A DNA stretch of 7,145 nt, from NCBI GenBank assembly GCA_903903715.1, contig CAIUZX010000102.1:1-7145 (forward strand), in the 5' to 3' direction. The translations under genes were made by a program, and so were the position numbers. The notes under the pieces are model-generated. The model was not told the origin of the DNA, ran no database searches, and was given only the letters and a program-made list of their open reading frames with translations. The DNA comes from an uncultured Caulobacterales bacterium (GTDB taxonomy: Bacteria > Pseudomonadota > Alphaproteobacteria > Caulobacterales > Caulobacteraceae). Below are positions 1 to 6,133 of the stretch, piece after piece (position 1 is the first letter of the stretch; the number at the start of each line of letters is the position of its first letter).

Positions 1-222
1 CACCTTTAGGCCGCGCTTCTCGTATTCGCCCGTGGCCAGCGCCTGATAAAAGCCGCCGTGCTCCGCTTCCGCCTTCCAGTCGGTTGCAAAGCGAATTTCG
101 GCGCCTTCGCTCTTGGGCGCAGAAGGCCCGCCGCACCCTGTAAGCAAGGCGAAGGCGGCCGCGGCGGCCAGGGGTGCGAAAATCAGCTGGGACGTACGGA
201 TCGTGGGGCGGCGAGGGGTCAT
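1..222 (-). CDS. ABC transporter substrate-binding lipoprotein, NMT1/SsuA-like (partial, N-terminal 74 residues)
   Basis: The gene runs off the left edge, so only the N-terminus is visible. An Arg-rich n-region (MTPRRPTIR) is followed by a hydrophobic Ala/Leu stretch and a lipobox LLTGC ending at about residue 30. This marks a lipoprotein signal peptide, so the mature protein should be anchored on the periplasmic face of the inner membrane. The mature start reads IRFATDWKAEAEHGGFYQA, then ALATGEYEKRGLKV. That is the opening beta strand and first helix of NMT1/THI5/SsuA-type periplasmic binding proteins, which deliver pyrimidine precursors, sulfonates, nitrate or similar small organics to an ABC permease. 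The ligand cannot be told from this fragment. The ATG is chosen because AGGAG (229-233) sits 6 nt before it and the signal peptide begins there. The permease and ATPase, if linked, would lie outside the window. The family call is fairly firm; the substrate is unknown. Confidence 0.78.
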   Translation of the reverse strand, partial: MTPRRPTIRTSQLIFAPLAAAAAFALLTGCGGPSAPKSEGAEIRFATDWKAEAEHGGFYQALATGEYEKRGLKV

Positions 223-350
223 GACAGGCTCCTGAAGCGCGACGGCATCAGACTTGGCGGCGGAATGCGCGACGCGCAAGTGCGAAGTGCGCCGGTCCGC
301 CCTTCAAGCGCCCGCCAAGATGGCCTAACAGAGGGGAGCCTTACCGACGG
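223..350. promoter_or_regulatory. Divergent intergenic region with a tandem 7-mer
   Basis: These 128 bp separate the leftward lipoprotein gene from the rightward ABC-F gene and must hold both promoters. The visible structure is a perfect tandem repeat of AAGTGCG (278-284 and 285-291). For the rightward gene a weak candidate is TTCAAG (303-308) paired with CTAACA (325-330). Neither element is a good consensus match, so I do not call a promoter. Confidence 0.3.
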
Positions 351-2213
351 TTGGAGTTGAGTGACGTTTTGAGCAAGCCGCCTTCAAGGACTACCGCCAC
401 TCCTCTCACGCGTTCGTCTGGACGACCACCCGTCGCGGCCTTGCGTGACATTCGGCTGGCCGATGGTCCTGTTCAGCTGTTCGAAGGCGTCGATGTGTCG
501 CTCGAGCCTCGAGGCCGCGCGGCGCTGGTGGGACGCAACGGCGCGGGTAAATCCACCCTGATGCGGATCCTGACGGGGGAGATCATCGCCGACAGCGGCG
601 ACCGTTTTCTCCAACCTGGCTTGCGGGTTGTCTATGTGCCGCAAGAACCTGTCATTGCAGGCGACACGTTGCTGGATCACTGTGTGGCCGGCGGCGCCGT
701 GGATTGGGAGGCGGGCGCCTGGCTCTCGACCTTTGAACTCGATCCGAACAAGTCCACGCGCGGGCTGTCGGGCGGGGAGATCCGCCGCGCCGCGCTCGCT
801 CGCGCGTTCGCCGAGCATCCAGACCTTCTTCTGCTGGACGAGCCCACCAACCATCTCGACATTTTCGCCATTGAGACGCTCGAAGCCTCCATTCTCGAGA
901 GCAGCGCCGCCCTCCTGGTGGTCAGTCACGACCGGGCCTTTCTCAACCGTGTGACCGACACCTGCTTCTGGCTTGCGCATCGTCGGGTGCGGACGCTCGA
1001 TCAGGGCTTTGTCGCCTTCGAAGCGTTCGCCGAGCGGGTCGAGGCCGAGGAGGCCGAAGCGGCGCGGCGCCTCGCCAAGGCCATCGAGCGTGAAACGCAC
1101 ACCTTCTACAGCTCCATCACCGCCAGACGGACACGCAATGAGGGTCGAGCAAGGTCGCTGGAGGCGCTGCGCGTCCAACGCGCCGAACTCCTGCGAGATC
1201 GCACCCGCGGGATGGAGTTGGTGATGGATCAGGGCGGACTATCCGGCAAGCGGGTCGCTGAGGCCAAGGGCGTTTCCAAGCGTTTCGGCGAAAAGGTGAT
1301 CGTCGAGGACTTGTCCATCCGGATCCAGCGGGGCGACCGGCTCGCCGTCGTGGGCCCTAACGGCGCCGGAAAGACGACGCTGGTCAAGATTCTGTTGGGC
1401 GAACTCGCGCCGGATCAAGGCGACGTCACTCTGGGGACGGGTCTTTTGACGACCTATCTCGACCAGGCGCGCGCCGCGTTGAGTGAAACGGACACCTTGT
1501 GGGACGCGCTTGCGCCCACCGGCGGGGACCAGGTGATGGTCAGAGGCCGGCCCGTCCACGTTGCGGGCTTCGCGAAGTCGTTTCTCTTCAAGGAGAGCCA
1601 GCTGCGTCAGCCCGTGGCCAGCCTTTCCGGGGGTGAGCGGAACCGGCTCCTGTTGGCCCGCGCACTCACACGGGCTGCGAATCTACTGGTGCTGGACGAA
1701 CCGACCAATGACCTCGACATGGAGACGCTCGATCTCCTGGAGGAGATGCTGGCCGAGTACGAGGGAACCCTGATCCTGGTCAGCCACGACCGGGATTTCG
1801 TGGATCGGCTGGCCACCTCCACGCTCGGCTTGAACGGTCGCGGGCAGGCCGCAGAGTCGCCAGGCGGATGGAGCGACTTCATCCGCGAATATCCCGACTT
1901 CTTCTCCCGAAAGGCGCCGCCCAGCCCGTCGAAAACGCCCACAGAGTCTGCTGCGGCCCCAGTCGCGAAACGGCCTGCGCCCAAGCTCAGCTTTAAGGAT
2001 CAGCGGCGATTGGACGAGGCCGCCGGTGAAATGGAGCGCCTGCCGGCGCAGATCGCGGATCTCGAGAAAAGATTGACGGACCAGGCGCTTTACACACGTG
2101 ATCCGAAACGGTTCGACGCGCTCACCCGCGAACTGGACGAGATCCGTCAGCGGCTTTTGAAAGCTGAGGAAGACTGGCTCGCCATCGAGGAGCGACGCGA
2201 GGCGCTGGCGTAA
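351..2213 (+). CDS. uup: ABC-F family ATP-binding protein, Uup type
   Basis: This is a soluble protein with two ABC ATPase domains and no membrane segments, so it is not a transporter. Domain 1 has Walker A GRNGAGKST (61-69), signature LSGGE (139-143), Walker B ending LLLLDEP (159-165) and switch SHD (192-194). Domain 2 has GPNGAGKTT (335-343), LSGGE (425-429), LLVLDEP (445-451) and SHD (478-480). All catalytic motifs are intact. The interdomain linker contains ARRTRNEGR (258-266), typical of Uup. A Pro/Ala/Lys-rich hinge (about 520-546) leads to a charged, probably coiled-coil C-terminal domain (about 547-618). At 620 residues it is close to E. coli Uup. ABC-F proteins act on ribosomes; Uup also binds branched DNA and affects transposon excision. 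The start is uncertain: the frame offers only TTG codons (351, 357, 369) before the conserved RPPVAALRDIRL at residue 25. GGGGAG (333-338) lies rather far upstream. The first ~24 residues are poorly conserved in character and may not all be translated. Confidence 0.88.
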   Translation: MELSDVLSKPPSRTTATPLTRSSGRPPVAALRDIRLADGPVQLFEGVDVSLEPRGRAALVGRNGAGKSTLMRILTGEIIADSGDRFLQPGLRVVYVPQEPVIAGDTLLDHCVAGGAVDWEAGAWLSTFELDPNKSTRGLSGGEIRRAALARAFAEHPDLLLLDEPTNHLDIFAIETLEASILESSAALLVVSHDRAFLNRVTDTCFWLAHRRVRTLDQGFVAFEAFAERVEAEEAEAARRLAKAIERETHTFYSSITARRTRNEGRARSLEALRVQRAELLRDRTRGMELVMDQGGLSGKRVAEAKGVSKRFGEKVIVEDLSIRIQRGDRLAVVGPNGAGKTTLVKILLGELAPDQGDVTLGTGLLTTYLDQARAALSETDTLWDALAPTGGDQVMVRGRPVHVAGFAKSFLFKESQLRQPVASLSGGERNRLLLARALTRAANLLVLDEPTNDLDMETLDLLEEMLAEYEGTLILVSHDRDFVDRLATSTLGLNGRGQAAESPGGWSDFIREYPDFFSRKAPPSPSKTPTESAAAPVAKRPAPKLSFKDQRRLDEAAGEMERLPAQIADLEKRLTDQALYTRDPKRFDALTRELDEIRQRLLKAEEDWLAIEERREALA

Positions 2214-2315
2214 AGGGATCACCATCCACTGGGTAGTTTCCGGCTCTGTTGGTCTTTGGGAATTGTTCTAGCGTTCCGACTTCGCAAAGACGCGAAACCA
2301 AAGATTGGAATACCC

Positions 2316-2519
2316 ATGACTCAAGCCGCCAATACGACCGCCGCCGAGCACCATGAAGCCGCCGCCAAGTCTCACCGCACGGCCGCGGACATGAGCGGGA
2401 AGAAAGATCAAGCCGGTGCGGCGGAACATGCCGCGAAAGGTCTGCAACACTCAGAAGGCGCCCATAAGGCTTCTGTCGCCGCCAACGATCAAAGCATGAA
2501 GGCGAACGGCAAGCATTAG
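2316..2519 (+). CDS. Small Ala/His/Lys-rich hydrophilic protein of unknown function
   Basis: This 67-residue protein has 19 Ala, 7 His and 7 Lys, and no Cys or Trp. It has no signal peptide or membrane segment. Two related segments are visible, AEHHEAAAKSHRTA (10-23) and AEHAAKGLQHSEGA (36-49), suggesting an internal duplication of an A-E-H-x-x-A-A-K-type helix. It resembles the general class of small His/Ala-rich helical proteins of alphaproteobacteria, some of which are stress-related. No function can be assigned. The reading frame stays open upstream to 2256, but the ATG at 2316 is preferred: the extension has no better start, and a weak GGA (2307-2309) lies 6 nt before this ATG. A 5-bp hairpin (TTCGC/GCGAA, 2281-2296) lies in the leader. 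The ABC-F gene ends 102 bp upstream, so it probably has its own promoter, although I see no clear one. A terminator-like hairpin follows it directly, supporting a real transcription unit. Confidence 0.72.
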   Translation: MTQAANTTAAEHHEAAAKSHRTAADMSGKKDQAGAAEHAAKGLQHSEGAHKASVAANDQSMKANGKH

Positions 2520-2525
2520 CCGTCG

Positions 2526-2560
2526 GCGGCCGGGGCCAACGCTCCGGCCGCGTTTGCTTT
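2526..2560 (+). terminator. Probable intrinsic terminator after the small His-rich gene
   Basis: A stem GCGGCCGGGG (2526-2535) pairs with CTCCGGCCGC (2542-2551) over 10 positions, one of them G-T, with a 6-nt loop. It is followed by an interrupted T-rich tail (GTTTGCTTT, 2552-2560). It starts 6 nt after the stop codon of the small gene and lies between two convergent genes. The T tract is on the plus-strand side only. The leftward GNAT transcript would meet the same hairpin without a U tail. Confidence 0.65.
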
Positions 2561-2565
2561 GTCGC

Positions 2566-3033
2566 TTAATCCTTGAATGTCTTGATGAGATACCGGACGA
2601 CCTTGCCGCGATCCGCAAGTTCGGCTCGACCAGCGACCTCAAACCCAAGGGCTCTGTGGAAAAAGTCGGATCCGGGGTTGGGGGGCACCTCATTCACCTC
2701 GCAAACCACGCGATGGTGTCCGGCCGCCAACACGCGGGTGAACAGATCCTCGTAGAGACCGCGCGCCAGTCCGCGTCCTTGCTGATCCCTGGCCACAATA
2801 ACCCGGTCGACATAGACGAAGGTCTCGAAATGTCGCTGGAACCACAGGAAATTGGGACTGTCGTAGTTGGCGTTCTGGTCGAAGGCGATCAGGAACGCCT
2901 CCGATCCGCCTCGGCCTTTCAGGCCAAGATGAAACGCCTCCGCCAACATGGACCGCAGTTGCGACCTCTCCAGCGGAGACGTTTCGACCTCGTGGGCGGC
3001 GTTCAGTGCGAGAATCGCATCCTCGTCCACCAC
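2566..3033 (-). CDS. GNAT family N-acetyltransferase (COG3818-like)
   Basis: This 155-residue protein has the GNAT fold. The strand VYVDRVIVA (73-81) leads into the acetyl-CoA pyrophosphate-binding turn QGRGLARGLY (85-94, fitting Q-x-x-G-x-A). Then comes CEVNEVPPNPGSDFFHRALGF (111-131), with the Asn-Pro and Phe-His elements of motif B. The earlier segment FDQNANYDSPNFLWF (51-65) together with the CEVN...PPNP block recalls the COG3818 group of predicted acetyltransferases. It should transfer acetyl from acetyl-CoA to an amine on an unknown substrate in the cytoplasm. The start is GTG at 3031-3033; a second GTG follows immediately and either could be used. AGGAAGG (3039-3045) lies 5 nt upstream and supports this start. 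It follows the VOC gene by 10 nt and is almost certainly co-transcribed and perhaps translationally coupled with it. It converges with the small His-rich gene. Confidence 0.87.
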   Translation of the reverse strand: MVDEDAILALNAAHEVETSPLERSQLRSMLAEAFHLGLKGRGGSEAFLIAFDQNANYDSPNFLWFQRHFETFVYVDRVIVARDQQGRGLARGLYEDLFTRVLAAGHHRVVCEVNEVPPNPGSDFFHRALGFEVAGRAELADRGKVVRYLIKTFKD

Positions 3034-3038
3034 TCAAA

Positions 3039-3045
3039 CCTTCCT
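3039..3045 (-). promoter_or_regulatory. Ribosome-binding site of the GNAT gene, overlapping the VOC stop codon
   Basis: On the minus strand AGGAAGG sits 5 nt before the GTG start at 3033. Its 5' end overlaps the TAG stop (3044-3046) of the preceding VOC gene. This fixes the GTG start and points to translational coupling. Confidence 0.7.
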
Positions 3046-3418
3046 ACATCCGATGGAGGGCGCAGAGCTTGTTGCCGTCCGGGTCGCGCAGATAGGCGAG
3101 GTAGAGCTTACCATTCGCGCCTTCGCGCACGCCCGGCGGGTCTTCGCAGTCCGTGCCGCCCGCAGCGAGGCCCGCCGCATGCCATGCGTCGGCTTCCGCC
3201 GGCGTCTTGCAGGCGAAACCGATGGTGCCGCCGTTCATCGGCGTGGCGGGCTCACCGTTGATCGGCTTGGACACTGAGAACACCCCCGTCGGCGTCATGT
3301 AGAAGATCCGGTGCCCGTCGACATGGGCCCCAGGGACGCCGAGGGGCGCCAGCAGTGCGTCATAAAACTTCTTCGCGCGATCGAGGTCATTGGTCCCGAT
3401 CATGATGTGCGAGAACAT
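3044..3418 (-). CDS. VOC (glyoxalase/bleomycin-resistance/dioxygenase) family protein
   Basis: This 124-residue protein has the two beta-alpha-beta-beta-beta modules of the vicinal oxygen chelate fold. Module 1 opens with MFSHIMIGTNDLDRAKKFYD (1-20). Module 2 runs from NGGTIGFACKTPAEADAWH (62-80) to LAYLRDPDGNKLCALHRM (107-124). The family normally binds a divalent metal through His/Glu ligands in both modules. Here His4 is present, but the usual His at the start of module 2 appears replaced (around Thr65), and the Glu after DPDGN is Cys119. The metal centre may therefore be altered or lost; this positional reading is by eye. Substrate and reaction are unknown. The ATG is well supported by a strong GGGAGGAG (3425-3432) 6 nt upstream. 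It heads a two-gene unit with the GNAT gene and lies 88 bp downstream of lysK with its own candidate promoter in that gap. Confidence 0.88.
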   Translation of the reverse strand: MFSHIMIGTNDLDRAKKFYDALLAPLGVPGAHVDGHRIFYMTPTGVFSVSKPINGEPATPMNGGTIGFACKTPAEADAWHAAGLAAGGTDCEDPPGVREGANGKLYLAYLRDPDGNKLCALHRM

Positions 3419-3465
3419 CTATATCTCCTCCCAAGGCGTCCGGCTCAATCCGGTTCGCGACAAGC

Positions 3466-3493
3466 CTTATCGGAAGTTTTCGGGACGGTCCAA
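3466..3493 (-). promoter_or_regulatory. Candidate sigma-70-type promoter for the VOC-GNAT pair
   Basis: On the minus strand TTGGAC (3488-3493) and GATAAG (3466-3471) are separated by 16 bp and sit in the gap between lysK and the VOC gene. This would start transcription near 3459 and give a leader of about 40 nt that contains the strong ribosome-binding site. The match is decent for a GC-rich genome, but the call is by eye. Confidence 0.4.
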
Positions 3494-3506
3494 CCCGTGC
3501 TTGGGG

Positions 3507-5195
3507 TCAGGCGCCTCCGGATGAGAGATCGTCTCCTCGCAGCGCCCGATCGATCAGATCGGCCGTGCGATCAAGACCGAAGATCGCCGCGAAACTGCCG
3601 AACCTTGGGCCCTGGGACTGACCCAGCAGCACTTCGTACAGCGCCTGGAACCATTGGCGCAGGTTTTCAAAACCGGCGGCCTTGCCGACATCATAGACCT
3701 CGTTCTGCACAAGTTCCCCGTCGATCGTGTCCGCCGGCAGGGCGCGAAGACGGGCGGCGAGCTCCACCATGGCGGCGCGCTCTCGATCATCGGGCGGCCG
3801 GAACGACTTGGTCGGCCGGACGAAGTCCTCGTAATAGGCGAGCGCATAAGTCGCGAGCTTGTCCAGCAGCGGCTCGCTTTGCGGCGTCGCGCCCGGGCGA
3901 TAGCGCGCAAGAAATCCCCAGAGGATGGAGGTGTCGGAGGCGTTGGCGGCTGCGACCAGGTTCAGCATCAGACCAAAGCTGACAGGCGAGCCTTTGTCCG
4001 GCGGCGATCCGGCGTGAATGTGCCACGCGGGGTTATCGAGACGCTTGGCCGCGTCCTCGGTCTGGTAGGCGTCGAGAAAGGCGAGGTATTCGTCGACGGC
4101 TCTCGGGATCACGTCGAAATAGAGTTTCTTGGCGACCCTCGGCTTTTGGAAGTTGTAGAGCGACAGACTTTCCTGCGGCGCATAGGTGAGCCACTGCTCA
4201 ACCGAGATGCCGTTGCCCTTGGACTTCGAGATCTTCTCGCCCTTGTCGTCGAGGAAAAGCTCATAGCAGAACTGGACCGGAGGCTCTTTGCCCAGGATCC
4301 GGCAGATCTTGGAATAGATCGGGCCGTTGGTCTGGTGGTCCTTGCCGTACATCTCGAAATCAACGCCAAGGGCCGCCCAGCGCATGCCGAAATCGGGCTT
4401 CCATTGCATCTTCGCGTGACCGCCGGTGACCGGGAGCCGAACTTCCGTTCCGTCCTCGTCGAGAAAGGCGATCTCGCAGCGGTCTTCGTCGATGGCGTGC
4501 ATGGGGACGTAAAGCACGCGGCCCGTGCTCGGCGAGATCGGCAAGAAGGGACTGTAGGTGGCCCGCCGCTCCGGCCCAAGCGTTGGCAACATCACGTCCA
4601 TGATGGCCTGGTATCGACGCAAGGCGACCTTCAGGGTCTCATCAAACACGCCGGACCGGTAGAGCTCCGTCGAGGATCGAAACTGGTACTCGAAGCCGAA
4701 GCTGTCCAGAAAGCCCCTGAGCCGCGCGTTATTGTGCTGGGCGAAACCCTCATGCGTCCCGAAGGGGTCCGGCACGTCCGTCAAAGGTTTCTGGAGGAAA
4801 GGGGTCAGCCGTTCGGGATCCGGGACGTTTTCGGGGACCTTGCGCATCCCGTCCATGTCATCGCTCACGCAGAGCATGACGGTTGGCAGGGCGTCTTCCG
4901 TCAGGGCGCGGAAGGCGTTGCGGACCATGGTGGTGCGCACCACCTCGCCGAAGGTGCCGATGTGCGGCAAGCCGGAGGGACCATAGCCCGTCTCCAGCAC
5001 CACGGGCCGCGCGACCAGGGCCGGGAAGCGAACAACCGCCTCGGCGGCGCCGCCATCCTCCAGAAGTTTCGCCGCGGCGGCCCTGTCGGACCGATCAGGG
5101 AGCCGCGTCGTGAGAACGTGATCCAAAAGCGCGCGCGCCTGCTCGAAGGGCCAGGAGCGAGCTTCGCGGGCGAAAATGGACAGACCTTGAAACAT
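3507..5195 (-). CDS. lysK: Class I lysyl-tRNA synthetase
   Basis: This 562-residue protein charges tRNA-Lys with lysine using ATP in the cytoplasm. It is the class I enzyme, built on a Rossmann fold and unrelated to the class II LysS of most bacteria. The ATP-binding HIGH motif appears as HIGT in GYGPSGLPHIGTFGE (70-84), and the KMSKS loop as KISKS (321-325) in DDKGEKISKSKGNG. The active-site segment includes CVSDDMDGMRKVPENVP (109-125) and DFEMYGKDHQTNGPIYSK (279-296). The rest, from about 350, is the alpha-helical anticodon-binding part. Length is normal for the family. The ATG at 5193-5195 begins MFQGLSIFAREARSWPFEQA, typical of the N-terminus. The frame stays open to 5420, but that extension overlaps the SDR gene and looks nothing like a synthetase. 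No clear Shine-Dalgarno precedes the start; a palindrome lies just upstream. The SDR gene ends 50 bp before, so partial co-transcription is possible. An essential housekeeping gene unless a class II enzyme also exists. Confidence 0.96.
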   Translation of the reverse strand: MFQGLSIFAREARSWPFEQARALLDHVLTTRLPDRSDRAAAAKLLEDGGAAEAVVRFPALVARPVVLETGYGPSGLPHIGTFGEVVRTTMVRNAFRALTEDALPTVMLCVSDDMDGMRKVPENVPDPERLTPFLQKPLTDVPDPFGTHEGFAQHNNARLRGFLDSFGFEYQFRSSTELYRSGVFDETLKVALRRYQAIMDVMLPTLGPERRATYSPFLPISPSTGRVLYVPMHAIDEDRCEIAFLDEDGTEVRLPVTGGHAKMQWKPDFGMRWAALGVDFEMYGKDHQTNGPIYSKICRILGKEPPVQFCYELFLDDKGEKISKSKGNGISVEQWLTYAPQESLSLYNFQKPRVAKKLYFDVIPRAVDEYLAFLDAYQTEDAAKRLDNPAWHIHAGSPPDKGSPVSFGLMLNLVAAANASDTSILWGFLARYRPGATPQSEPLLDKLATYALAYYEDFVRPTKSFRPPDDRERAAMVELAARLRALPADTIDGELVQNEVYDVGKAAGFENLRQWFQALYEVLLGQSQGPRFGSFAAIFGLDRTADLIDRALRGDDLSSGGA

Positions 5196-5203
5196 GCTTT
5201 CGG

Positions 5204-5230
5204 GGTAGAGCGCTGAAGCGCTCCGGTCAA
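5204..5230 (-). promoter_or_regulatory. Candidate lysK promoter containing a perfect palindrome
   Basis: On the minus strand TTGACC (5225-5230) matches the -35 element well. Twelve bases after TTGACCG comes GCTCTACC (5204-5211), a partial match to the Caulobacter housekeeping -10 pattern GCTANAWC, whose usual spacing is 10-14. Between and overlapping them is the hairpin GAGCGC-TTCA-GCGCTC (5208-5223). Transcription would then begin at or within a few bases of the lysK ATG. The -10 match is incomplete. Confidence 0.35.
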
Positions 5231-5245
5231 TCGTCTGGCCGTCGA

Positions 5246-6043
5246 CTAGAGTTTGCGGAACTTCCGGGTCTGGCCGGAAATCAACGCCATGGCCCAGTCG
5301 TCGGGGATCAGCTTTGCAAAAGCTGCGATCGCCTTGTTGGGGGCGCCAGAAACGGCGACCGCGCGATTGGCTTCCACAGCCTCGTAACCGATCCCCGCGA
5401 CCTCGTCCGCACCCAGCCACAGCCAGGCGGGCAGATCAGCCATCTCGTCACGGACCCCGTTCACGTCGTGGAATTCGGAATAGGTGAAGCCAGGACAGAG
5501 AGCGGTGACATGGACGCCAGTGCCCAGGGTTTCCTGGTGCAAACTTTGCGAGAAGCGCACGAGGAGCGCCTTGGTCGCTCCGTAGAGGGTGTGCCCGGCG
5601 GACCCGGGGACCATGCCTGCGAGTGACGCGACATTGACGATCCGGCCGAAGCGCCGGTCGATCATGCCGGGCAGAACCTTGTGAGCGAACTCGGCGACGC
5701 TCACAGTCATGACTTGCAAAAAGGCCTGCTGTTCGCTCCAGGCCGTGGCGGCGTAGGACCCGGGCAAGCCGTAACCGGCGTTGTTGATCAGAACGTCGAT
5801 GTCTCGTCCCTCGGCGATCACGGCCGAGAGGACAGTGTCCACCGCGCCAGGCTTCGACAGGTCGGCGGCGACTGTGAACGCCTCCACGCCGTAATGCAGA
5901 CGGAGCTCGGCGGCCAGTGTGTCCAACCGTTCCTGCCGACGGGCGGTGAGGAAGACGTCATAGCCGTGGCTAGCGTAGACGCGGGCGAAGGCCGCGCCGA
6001 TGCCGGCTGAGGCGCCGGTGACGAGGCAGAGACGGCGGGACAT
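5246..6043 (-). CDS. SDR family NAD(P)-dependent oxidoreductase (DltE/COG0300 type)
   Basis: This 265-residue classical short-chain dehydrogenase has the cofactor glycine motif TGASAGIG (9-16), ARR (34-36) after beta-2 suggesting NADPH preference, AADL (59-62), NNAG (87-90), catalytic Ser140 in NVAS, and Tyr154 and Lys158 in YGATK. PG (184-185) and a longer substrate-loop region (about 186-215, rich in Trp/Leu) follow. All catalytic residues are present. It should reduce or oxidise a carbonyl/hydroxyl group on an unknown substrate in the cytoplasm. The ATG is supported by AGGAG (6049-6053) 5 nt upstream. The upstream flavodoxin-like gene ends 90 bp before it, and lysK starts 50 bp after it, all on the same strand. 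Its own promoter may lie in the 90-bp gap. Family call is firm; the substrate cannot be read from sequence. Confidence 0.93.
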   Translation of the reverse strand: MSRRLCLVTGASAGIGAAFARVYASHGYDVFLTARRQERLDTLAAELRLHYGVEAFTVAADLSKPGAVDTVLSAVIAEGRDIDVLINNAGYGLPGSYAATAWSEQQAFLQVMTVSVAEFAHKVLPGMIDRRFGRIVNVASLAGMVPGSAGHTLYGATKALLVRFSQSLHQETLGTGVHVTALCPGFTYSEFHDVNGVRDEMADLPAWLWLGADEVAGIGYEAVEANRAVAVSGAPNKAIAAFAKLIPDDWAMALISGQTRKFRKL

Positions 6044-6086
6044 GACTTCTCCTGTGAACGGGCAGCTGTCGAAAGCCCGTAGCGGG

Positions 6087-6114
6087 AGATTGACCCGCCG
6101 CGCCGCCTCGTCAA
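6087..6114 (-). promoter_or_regulatory. Candidate promoter for the SDR gene
   Basis: On the minus strand TTGACG (6109-6114), a full match to the alphaproteobacterial -35, is followed after 16 bp by CAATCT (6087-6092), a poor -10. It lies in the 90-bp gap between the flavoprotein gene and the SDR gene. The -35 also forms the loop of a 5-bp hairpin CGCCT/AGGCG (6104-6118), which could be weak termination or coincidence. Confidence 0.3.
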
Positions 6115-6133
6115 GGCGTGTCGAGCGGGGTCT

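Noticed and set aside
58..360. 100-residue open frame on the plus strand at the left edge
   Set aside because: Antisense to the lipoprotein gene and running into the divergent promoter region; Gly/Arg-rich and without a domain.
384..1178. 264-residue open frame on the minus strand inside the Uup gene
   Set aside because: Shadow of the ABC-F coding frame; no domain content, and the plus-strand motifs are complete.
1683..2225. 180-residue open frame on the minus strand at the end of the Uup gene
   Set aside because: Antisense to the second ATPase domain and coiled coil, with no independent signals.
2259..2277. Possible general stress (ECF-type) promoter GGAA...CGTT before the small His-rich gene
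   Set aside because: GGAAT and CGTT are only 8 bp apart, about half of the required spacing, so it does not fit an EcfG-type promoter.
2554..3261. 235-residue open frame on the plus strand across GNAT and VOC
   Set aside because: It is opposite two well-supported genes and its C-terminal part is low-complexity Arg/Ala/Pro, typical of spurious GC-rich frames.
3654..5216. A 520-residue open frame on the plus strand, fully opposite lysK
   Set aside because: It mirrors the lysK frame, has no recognisable domain or good ribosome-binding site, and long antisense frames are common in GC-rich genes with strong codon bias.
5196..5420. N-terminal extension of lysK by 75 residues
   Set aside because: It overlaps the end of the well-supported SDR gene, is unlike synthetase sequence, and the normal family N-terminus begins at 5195.
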